Assembly: GCF_000144405.1 (NCBI RefSeq)
Contig: NC_014370.1
Location: forward strand, 377,501 to 441,500
Source: Prevotella melaninogenica ATCC 25845
GTDB lineage: Bacteria; Bacteroidota; Bacteroidia; Bacteroidales; Bacteroidaceae
Direction of reading: 5' to 3'
Length of the DNA: 64,000 bases
Shown: piece after piece, positions 57,364 to 64,000 of the stretch
How the letters are laid out: every line of letters starts with the position of its first letter
Numbering within the stretch: the stretch's first letter is position 1
The notes under the pieces: model-generated
What the model was told of the DNA's origin: nothing
Databases searched by the model: none
Seen by the model: the letters and a program-made list of their open reading frames with translations, nothing else
Made by a program: the position numbers and the translations under genes

Positions 57364-60183
57364 TTATAATGTGAAACTTAATGTTGCTGTGTAAGTGCGT
57401 GGATGTGGAGTATTGGTAATGTCACGTGACAAACTTCCAATACCTCTTTGCTTACGATTACCACCATTGCCTTCTACTTGTGGGTCAGCACCAGAGTAGT
57501 TGGTAAGGACAAATACATTTTGTATTGCGAAAGAGAAACGCATTCCATTCACCACGTTGTGTGTCCATTTGCGAGAGAGTGATGATAAATCATAACCTAA
57601 GTAGAGCGTTGACAAGCGCAAGAAGTTAGCTTTCTCGATGTAGTTAGCTCTGAAGCGTGCGCTGTGTGCCAAGTCCTCAGCAATTTGGTTATATTCTGCA
57701 GTACCTACGGTAGCATTAGCAAGTGCCTGCAGCTGATCGTTACGTTTCTTCAAGTTGTCACCCAAACCAGATACATTATAGAAGCTTTGATTATAGACAG
57801 ATGCACCCAAAGCATAGTTCCACTTTGTTCCGAAGGTGAAGTGGCTGAAGAGTTTTAGGTCGAATCCAAACGAACCATTGACAGATGGGAATGGCTTACC
57901 AAGATACTGGTAGTCATTACTCTCAATGGCACCTATTTTCTGGTTGTATGTACCGTCAGCATTGAAGGCAGGCTTCTCAACGGTGTGATAATAGAAAGCA
58001 TAGACAGGTTGCCCCTCTTTCACAACGTTAGGATAGTTATTGATATCCTTTCCGCCAGTATCAATCACTTTGTTTGCCTGATAATTAAGGTTTGCATACA
58101 CGTCAAGAGAATGGCGATTAGCCTGTTTCCAGAGGTTACCATTATAACTGAACTCAATACCATGACCCTTGATGCGTCCTACGTTACGTGGAACGCTACC
58201 TATCCAGCCATCGCTTGAAAGAAGGTCATCGTAGATGATGGCGTCAGAGGTGTATTGTGCATATAGCGTAAGTGCCAATGTATGTCTGTTACGAATAGTC
58301 CAGTCTGTTCCTAATTCAATCTCTCGCATACGCTCAGGTTTGATATCAGGGTTACCTTTGTACTGAGGTTTAACAATTGGGCCATAAGCACTGATGCCGT
58401 CCATGACATAAGATGTGCGGGCATCTGTAGGGTAGGGAAGGCGTCCACTCTCACCATAGGCAATGCGGAACTTCTGATTCTTGAGATTGTATGATGCACT
58501 CAAAGAGGGATAATAGATACTTGCCACATTGCTACCGATAAGATTAGATGCATCACGTCTGAGTCCTGCATTCACAAAGAAACGGTTATCATAGTTGAGG
58601 AAAGCCTCACCATAGAGACCCCATGTGCGTTGTTCGAAGCTTGACTCTGTTACTGTACGTTCCGTTGCTGCTGAGATATTGTCGATATCACTTCTAAAGC
58701 GAGATGCAGAAATACTATTCAATGTTTCGTACTGGCGTGCAATCTGTGAAAGAAGGGTTGCTGTAAGGTCCCATTTGTCAGCAAGATGGAACTTACGAGT
58801 AGCTTTTATGTCCCAGTTAAAGTTAGAGTTTCTACGGTTGCTTATATTTTTTGCACCCTCAGCATTATTTCCTAACTTATAACCGAAAGGTAGACGATAG
58901 ATTCCTTCTGTATGGTTTATGTCTGCGCCAATGATAGTCTCAATCTTTATATCTGCTGGAAGCATATAGCTAAGACGAAGGTTACCGATGAAACGGTCGT
59001 TGCCATAGGTCCAACTCTGTGCTCGCCACGTACTCTCGTCGACATATGGCCATGGCGTCTGGTTAATCATTAAGTTCCATATCGCATCATATCTACCCAT
59101 TGCAGTCTGTGGAAGACTGATGTTACCATGTATATAGGAAGCAGTAGCACCGAGTGAGAAACGCCCAGAACGAAGGTCATAAGCCATCTTCGCACTATGT
59201 CGTTTGTCCTTATTGCCAGGTACGATACCTGCAATGTCATTCATATTGTAAGAGAAGAAGAGGTTCTGATTCCCTTTGAAGGCTTTTGAAACAGAGGTGT
59301 AGATAGTTTTCTGCCAGCCCGTTTGGAAGAAATTATTGATAGGGTCATTATTTACGAACTGATCATATTTTCTTGCCAATGTAGCTGCGCCTAACGACAT
59401 CTTCACTTGTATGTCAGCCTTTCTGTTTTCTGGATTGTTATTTTTACCTCTTTTGGTTGTGATAACAATAACGCCATTGGCAGCCTCTGCTCCATAGCTG
59501 GCTGCGGCAGAAGGACCTTTTATGACATCGATAGTTGCAATGTCATCAATGGTCAAGTCATTGAGTGCACTGAGTGCGTCTTGTGAACTGTTGATATCAG
59601 AGATGTGTGAGCTATTGTATTTCACACCGTCAACATAGATGATTGGGTCACGCTCCATACTCATTGTAGCACCGCTACGCATGTTAAAACGGATTGGCAT
59701 ACCAACTTTACCATTGCTTTGGTACATCTGTACACCACCAATCTTACCATCAAGCATGTCGCTGAGAGAATTTGTATGTGCATTCTTACTCAGATTTTCA
59801 ATGTCGACATGGTCAACCTTACTTCCAAGTGCTTTCTGACTACGTGCACTGGAGATACTGGCTGTAACCTGTACCTCCTGAAGGTCGATACCAGGAATAA
59901 GACTGATAGTAGGCTGTCCTTTTAGTGCTTGTGCCTTTATGTCCTGTTCCTTGAAACCAATATAGCTGATGTGAAGTGTCTGGTCATCATTTGTGTTCAG
60001 TGAGAAGTAACCGTCTTCGTTGGTTACTGCTTCTACACCTTTATTCCCTTTGACCACAGCACCAATAATAGGCTCTCCTGTATCTTGGTTAATAACTCGC
60101 GCCTTGTAAGTTGTTTGCGCACTTAAATTGATAGCAGAGGCTACCGATAGCATGGCAATACCTCTCTTAATGTTTTGTATCAT
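57364..60183 (-). CDS. SusC/RagA-type TonB-dependent transporter
   Basis: A 939-residue outer-membrane transporter, smaller than the other SusC in the window. A signal peptide (MIQNIKRGIAMLSVASAINLSA) is followed by the carboxypeptidase-regulatory-like domain (about 24-105, GEPIIGAVVKGNKGVEA), a plug (about 110-245, with SDMLDGKIGGVQ and DVIKGPSAAASYGAEAANG), and a barrel ending TATLSFTL. It heads a two-gene operon with the SusD-type gene. Cargo not deducible from the sequence. Confidence 0.94.
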   Translation of the reverse strand: MIQNIKRGIAMLSVASAINLSAQTTYKARVINQDTGEPIIGAVVKGNKGVEAVTNEDGYFSLNTNDDQTLHISYIGFKEQDIKAQALKGQPTISLIPGIDLQEVQVTASISSARSQKALGSKVDHVDIENLSKNAHTNSLSDMLDGKIGGVQMYQSNGKVGMPIRFNMRSGATMSMERDPIIYVDGVKYNSSHISDINSSQDALSALNDLTIDDIATIDVIKGPSAAASYGAEAANGVIVITTKRGKNNNPENRKADIQVKMSLGAATLARKYDQFVNNDPINNFFQTGWQKTIYTSVSKAFKGNQNLFFSYNMNDIAGIVPGNKDKRHSAKMAYDLRSGRFSLGATASYIHGNISLPQTAMGRYDAIWNLMINQTPWPYVDESTWRAQSWTYGNDRFIGNLRLSYMLPADIKIETIIGADINHTEGIYRLPFGYKLGNNAEGAKNISNRRNSNFNWDIKATRKFHLADKWDLTATLLSQIARQYETLNSISASRFRSDIDNISAATERTVTESSFEQRTWGLYGEAFLNYDNRFFVNAGLRRDASNLIGSNVASIYYPSLSASYNLKNQKFRIAYGESGRLPYPTDARTSYVMDGISAYGPIVKPQYKGNPDIKPERMREIELGTDWTIRNRHTLALTLYAQYTSDAIIYDDLLSSDGWIGSVPRNVGRIKGHGIEFSYNGNLWKQANRHSLDVYANLNYQANKVIDTGGKDINNYPNVVKEGQPVYAFYYHTVEKPAFNADGTYNQKIGAIESNDYQYLGKPFPSVNGSFGFDLKLFSHFTFGTKWNYALGASVYNQSFYNVSGLGDNLKKRNDQLQALANATVGTAEYNQIAEDLAHSARFRANYIEKANFLRLSTLYLGYDLSSLSRKWTHNVVNGMRFSFAIQNVFVLTNYSGADPQVEGNGGNRKQRGIGSLSRDITNTPHPRTYTATLSFTL

Positions 60184-60265
60184 GAAATGTTTCTGTTGTT
60201 ATCCTCCTAAGGAGTAATATTAAGTAATGACTACATTATATAAGGTGTAGCCGAATTTGGTGGCG

Positions 60266-60297
60266 CAAAGATACCTCTTAAATAATGATACTGCAAT
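60266..60297 (-). promoter_or_regulatory. Promoter of the second susCD pair
   Basis: On the minus strand TTG (within 60297-60294), 20 nt, TATCTTTG (60273-60266), 83 nt before the start codon. Confidence 0.7.
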
Positions 60298-60484
60298 ACC
60301 TAAAAATTGTGATTTTTATTGACAAGTCGTATCGTTGCACTCATAAATATGTTGATTCAGAATGAAGTAAGATGGGAATCTTCTGATATAAGGGGCCTTC
60401 TTCTAATTATCAAGACTTCAGTCGGTTGTCTTCTTTCTAAGCATAGCTGTTTAGTACATGTTGTGTCGTTCGTAAGCACCATTG

Positions 60485-60528
60485 GTGCTGATGCTCCGCA
60501 CCATATGTGCGCAGCCTGCTAAACACTC
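60485..60528 (+). repeat. 22-nt-unit palindromic repeat, family 2, copy 3
   Basis: Two units, GTGCTGATGCTCCGCACC... (60485) and GTGCGCAGCC... (60507), preceded by a partial unit with AGCACCATTG (60475). AGCACCATTGGTGCT is a perfect palindrome across the unit border. Confidence 0.75.
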
Positions 60529-60961
60529 TTCAGTGGGATACTAAAAAGTGGTAACATTGGTATTAAGTAGAGGTTGTGTTGGTCTAATTCAATAAAGAAG
60601 ATTCTCGATGAGATAAGAACTTCTTTTTGTGCAGTGTGAAGTGTCTGATTTATAAGCTGTTTGTTGTTTATGGAAAGATTTACGTTCTATGTTGGGTTGC
60701 TGTTATTGTTATCGTTCTATGGCTGTTGAAAAATCAGATATATTTTACAGTCGGTATTACATAATTTAGCTCCTTCGAATGTATTTTTCATTCAAAAATT
60801 ATAGAAAATGGCCTTTGGCAGTAGCGATTTTTAGCCCCAAAATCATGCGAATGGGTGTTTTCAAACTGTTAAATAATAAGTAAAAAGTTATTTATTGTTA
60901 ACGAATGGCGTTTGGCAGATTATTCTTTTTCTTATTATTAGGTCGTTTAACGGATTATTCG

Positions 60962-60969
60962 TACCTTTG
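60962..60969 (+). promoter_or_regulatory. -7 box of the str operon promoter
   Basis: TACCTTTG matches TAnnTTTG 107 nt before rpsL. The -33 element is poor. Confidence 0.6.
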
Positions 60970-61075
60970 CAACCCGAAACAACAGAGTGGATTATATCGT
61001 TTTTAGAGTGTCTCACTTGTGTTTGTATGGTTTGAAAATAAACAAAATAAATATATAACAATAAAAAGTAAAATT

Positions 61076-61459
61076 ATGCCTACTATTTCACAATTAGTAA
61101 GAAAAGGCAGAAAGGACATCGTAGACAAGAGCAAGTCTCCGGCTTTGGACAACTGTCCACAGCGTCGTGGCGTATGTGTTCGTGTTTACACAACAACTCC
61201 TAAGAAGCCTAATTCGGCAATGCGTAAGGTTGCCCGTGTTCGTTTGACCAACCAGAAGGAAGTGAACTCTTATATCCCAGGAGAGGGTCACAACTTGCAG
61301 GAGCACAGTATTGTTCTCGTTCGTGGTGGTCGTGTTAAGGACCTTCCTGGTGTACGTTATCACATCGTTCGTGGTACTCTTGATACCGCTGGTGTTGCCA
61401 ACCGTACACAGCGTCGTTCTAAGTACGGTGCTAAGCGTCCAAAGGCAGCTAAGAAGTAA
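61076..61459 (+). CDS. rpsL: 30S ribosomal protein S12
   Basis: A 127-residue ribosomal protein of the decoding site. The start at 61076 ([12 protein letters not shown]) follows the family; the longer frame from 61019 is not conserved. The loop [18 protein letters not shown] contains the lysines linked to streptomycin response (the usual wild-type KPNSA form). It is the first gene of rpsL-rpsG-fusA. Confidence 0.98.
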   Translation: MPTISQLVRKGRKDIVDKSKSPALDNCPQRRGVCVRVYTTTPKKPNSAMRKVARVRLTNQKEVNSYIPGEGHNLQEHSIVLVRGGRVKDLPGVRYHIVRGTLDTAGVANRTQRRSKYGAKRPKAAKK

Positions 61460-61499
61460 TATTCAAGTTGCCTAAAGGCAGCTAAGAAACTTCAAACCA

Positions 61500-61549
61500 T
61501 AAAGCCGAGGTGCAACGGCCGGTGATGGTCGATGCCCCGAGGCTCTTTA
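61500..61549 (+). promoter_or_regulatory. Structured intercistronic RNA between rpsL and rpsG
   Basis: GGTGCAACGGCC (61509) pairs with GGTCGATGCCCC (61527) with two mismatches and one G-T pair around the loop GGTGAT, and AAAGCC before it pairs with GGCTCTTT after it. The rpsL-rpsG gap is unusually long (218 nt). In E. coli S7 represses translation by binding this intercistronic region, so an S7-binding site is plausible. No T-run follows, other than TTTAAAAAG. Confidence 0.55.
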
Positions 61550-61677
61550 AAAAGAAGCAACTAAAAACAAACAGTTTTGCTGGAGATTTGTAATCACAAA
61601 GGTTGAGTAAATGCCCAAGAGAGGGCGTTGAAGAACGAAAGACGACAGCCTCCGCAGACTTAAAGTTTAAAATAAAA

Positions 61678-62154
61678 ATGAGAAAAGCAAAACCAAAGAA
61701 GCGTGTAGTCCTTCCAGATCCAAAGTTTAATGATCAGAAGGTGTCAAAGTTCGTAAATCACTTGATGTATGATGGTAAGAAGAATACCTCATACGAAATC
61801 TTCTATGCAGCCCTCGATATCGTAGGCGGTAAGATGAAGGATGAAGAGAAGTCTCCACTTGAGGTGTGGAAGCAGGCTCTCGACAACATCACTCCACAGG
61901 TAGAGGTAAAGAGCCGCCGTATTGGTGGTGCTACTTTCCAGGTACCAACAGAGATTCGCCCAGATCGTAAGGAGAGTGTTTCAATGAAGAATATGATTGC
62001 CTTTGCACGTAAGCGTGGTGGTAAGAGCATGGCTGATAAGCTTGCTTCTGAGATCATGGATGCTTTCAATAACCAGGGTGGTGCTTACAAGCGTAAGGAA
62101 GATATGCACCGTATGGCTGAGGCTAACCGTGCGTTTGCTCACTTCAGATTCTAA
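61678..62154 (+). CDS. rpsG: 30S ribosomal protein S7
   Basis: A 158-residue primary 16S-binding protein. The ATG at 61678 ([17 protein letters not shown]) fits the family; the longer frame from 61603 covers the structured leader and was rejected. Conserved regions [20 protein letters not shown] and [20 protein letters not shown] are present. It lies 27 nt before fusA. Confidence 0.98.
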   Translation: MRKAKPKKRVVLPDPKFNDQKVSKFVNHLMYDGKKNTSYEIFYAALDIVGGKMKDEEKSPLEVWKQALDNITPQVEVKSRRIGGATFQVPTEIRPDRKESVSMKNMIAFARKRGGKSMADKLASEIMDAFNNQGGAYKRKEDMHRMAEANRAFAHFRF

Positions 62155-62181
62155 TCAAGTTATTATAATAAGGTAAAAGAA

Positions 62182-64000
62182 ATGGCAAATCACGATTTAC
62201 ATTTGACTCGTAATATCGGTATTATGGCACACATCGATGCCGGTAAGACGACAACATCTGAACGTATTCTTTTTTATACAGGTAAGACTCACAAGATTGG
62301 TGAGGTTCATGATGGTGCTGCAACCATGGACTGGATGGCACAGGAGCAGGAGCGTGGTATCACAATTACATCTGCTGCTACAACATGTAACTGGAACTAT
62401 CTCGGCAAGTCTTATAAGATTAACTTGATTGATACTCCGGGACACGTTGACTTTACTGCTGAGGTAGAGCGTTCACTCCGTGTTCTCGATGGTGCAGTTG
62501 CTACTTATTCTGCAGCCGATGGTGTACAGCCACAGTCTGAGACTGTTTGGCGTCAGGCTGATAAGTACAATGTTCCACGTATTGGTTATGTAAACAAGAT
62601 GGACCGCTCTGGTGCTGACTTCTATGAGACAGTACAGCAGATGAAGGATATCCTTGGTGCTAATCCTATCGCTATTCAGATTCCTATCGGCGCAGAGGAG
62701 AACTTCAAGGGTGTTGTAGACCTTATCAAGATGAAGGCTATCTTGTGGCATGATGAGACTATGGGTGCTCAGTATGATGTTGAGGATATCCCTGCTGATC
62801 TTGCTGATGAGGCTGCTGAGTGGCGTGAGAAGTTGCTCGAGGGTGCAGCTAACTACGATGATGAGTTGATGGAGATGTACCTTGAGGGACAGGATATTCC
62901 AGAGGATAAGCTGATTGCTGCAATCCGTAAGGGTTGTATCGCTATGGAGTGCTGCCCAATGCTTCTTGGTTCTTCTTATAAGAATAAGGGTGTACAGCCT
63001 CTTCTCGATTACGTTTGTGCTTTCTTGCCTTCTCCATTGGATACACCAGCTATCGTTGGTATTAATCCAGATACAGAGGAGGAAGAGGATCGTAAGCCAA
63101 GTGAGAGCGAGCCTACATCTGCTTTGGCATTTAAGATTGCTACTGACCCATTCATGGGCCGTTTGGTATTCTTCCGTGTCTACTCAGGTAAGGTTGTTGC
63201 TGGTTCTTACGTATTCAATACACGTTCTGGCAAGAAGGAGCGTATCAGCCGTCTATTCCAGATGAACTCTAATAAGGAAATTCCTATGGAGTCAATCGAT
63301 GCAGGTGATATCGGTGCTGGTGTAGGTTTCAAGGATATTCGTACTGGTGATACTCTCTGTGATGAGAATGCACCAATTATCCTCGAGTCTATTACCTTCC
63401 CTGACACTGTGATCTCTATCGCTGTTGAGCCAAAGAGCCAGGCTGACGTTGCTAAGCTTGATAACGGTCTTTCTAAGCTTGCTGAGGAGGATCCAACATT
63501 CACCGTTCGTACTGATGAGCAGAGTGGTCAGACCATTATCTCTGGTATGGGTGAGCTTCACCTCGACATTATTATCGACCGTTTGAAGCGTGAGTTCAAG
63601 GTAGAGTGTAACCAGGGTAAGCCACAGGTTAACTACAAGGAGGCTATTACTAAGGCAGCTCAGAGCCGTGAGACTTATAAGAAGCAGTCTGGTGGTCGTG
63701 GTAAGTTCGCTTGTATTGACGTAACTATCGAGCCTAAGGACGAGGATTACGAGGAGGGCGACTTGCAGTTTGTAAACGTTGTTAAGGGTGGTAACGTGCC
63801 TAAGGAGTTCATCCCTGCAGTAGAGAAGGGCTTCAAGGATTGTCTTGGCAACGGTGTACTCGGTGGCTTCCCAATGACTGGTCTTAAGGTTACTTTGACT
63901 GATGGTTCTTTCCACCCAGTTGACTCTGACCAGTTGTCATTTGAGCTCGTAGCTCACCAGGCATTCAAGGTTCTCTGTCCTAAGGCAGGTCCTGTTCTTA
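62182..64000 (+). CDS. fusA: Elongation factor G, 3' end beyond the window
   Basis: About 606 codons of a protein of normally about 700 are present. The start [20 protein letters not shown] leads into the G1 motif [10 protein letters not shown] (about residues 16-25), then [17 protein letters not shown] and NKMDRSGAD. Domains II-IV follow (for example [16 protein letters not shown]), and the frame is open at base 64000. It catalyses tRNA translocation on the ribosome. The sequence is that of a ribosomal translocase rather than a TetQ-type protection protein. Confidence 0.98.
   Translation, partial: MANHDLHLTRNIGIMAHIDAGKTTTSERILFYTGKTHKIGEVHDGAATMDWMAQEQERGITITSAATTCNWNYLGKSYKINLIDTPGHVDFTAEVERSLRVLDGAVATYSAADGVQPQSETVWRQADKYNVPRIGYVNKMDRSGADFYETVQQMKDILGANPIAIQIPIGAEENFKGVVDLIKMKAILWHDETMGAQYDVEDIPADLADEAAEWREKLLEGAANYDDELMEMYLEGQDIPEDKLIAAIRKGCIAMECCPMLLGSSYKNKGVQPLLDYVCAFLPSPLDTPAIVGINPDTEEEEDRKPSESEPTSALAFKIATDPFMGRLVFFRVYSGKVVAGSYVFNTRSGKKERISRLFQMNSNKEIPMESIDAGDIGAGVGFKDIRTGDTLCDENAPIILESITFPDTVISIAVEPKSQADVAKLDNGLSKLAEEDPTFTVRTDEQSGQTIISGMGELHLDIIIDRLKREFKVECNQGKPQVNYKEAITKAAQSRETYKKQSGGRGKFACIDVTIEPKDEDYEEGDLQFVNVVKGGNVPKEFIPAVEKGFKDCLGNGVLGGFPMTGLKVTLTDGSFHPVDSDQLSFELVAHQAFKVLCPKAGPVL

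Larger units (their letters stand above)
60298..61075. other. Intergenic region and leader before rpsL
   Basis: No gene was recognised. It contains the family 2 repeat copy 3 (60485-60528), two near-identical 15-mers (AATGGCCTTTGGCAG at 60807 and AATGGCGTTTGGCAG at 60904), an A/T-rich imperfect palindrome between them (GTTAAATAATAA to TTATTTATTGTTAAC), and the str operon promoter. Confidence 0.6.

Overview
The window reads as a chromosomal segment of a Bacteroidales bacterium, most likely Prevotella or a close relative. The reasons are a complete porP-K-L-M-N type IX secretion cluster, two SusC/SusD pairs, a GH95 fucosidase-type enzyme, a DUF3467 gene near rpoC, an IS4-type and an IS1182-type transposase, and many promoters of the Bacteroidetes form TTTG-N20-TAnnTTTG. 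The DNA is moderately AT-rich. The genus is an inference; no 16S rRNA gene is present.

Layout. 1-6.2 kb: the type IX secretion core operon (PorP, lipoprotein PorK, motor PorL/PorM, PorN). 6.9-11.4 kb: a small outer-membrane barrel protein, PriA, and an unrecognised two-gene unit on the minus strand. 11.5-16.1 kb: an OmpP1/FadL protein with an unusual coiled-coil insert, and a PgpH-type HD phosphodiesterase. 16.2-20.7 kb: gltX, Kdo transferase, a zinc-ribbon membrane protein and trpS. 21.5-29.3 kb: a polysaccharide utilisation locus (SusC, SusD, GH95). 29.4-34.2 kb: mdh, an aminopeptidase P, rpsU, a XerC/D recombinase and a ribosome hibernation factor.

34.3-47.4 kb is the classic translation/transcription block: four tRNA genes (Thr, Tyr, Gly, Thr), tuf, tRNA-Trp, secE, nusG, rplK, rplA, rplJ, rplL, rpoB, rpoC. 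An intact IS4-family insertion with a 10-bp target duplication sits just after rpoC. It is followed by a TonB-domain protein, a WG-repeat lipoprotein, DUF3467, a small unlisted membrane protein gene, and a decayed partial copy of the DUF3467 gene. 53.4-60.2 kb holds an LTA-synthase-type sulfatase, a remnant of an IS1182 transposase, and a second SusD/SusC pair on the minus strand. The window ends in the str operon (rpsL, rpsG, start of fusA).

The most unusual structure is in the intergenic DNA. Two dispersed repeat families share the same architecture: tandem 22-nt units, each opening with an A[T/C]GC[C/T]-like pentamer followed by 17 nt that can form hairpins, with the last unit opening with AG. 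Family 1 (four copies) is A/T-rich and its neighbouring units pair with each other. Family 2 (three copies) is G/C-rich and each unit folds on itself. A separate 8-nt-period repeat occurs twice, and a foldback of about 210 bp lies before the first susC. I recognise none of these as a named element. No new protein-based system such as a defence island was seen.
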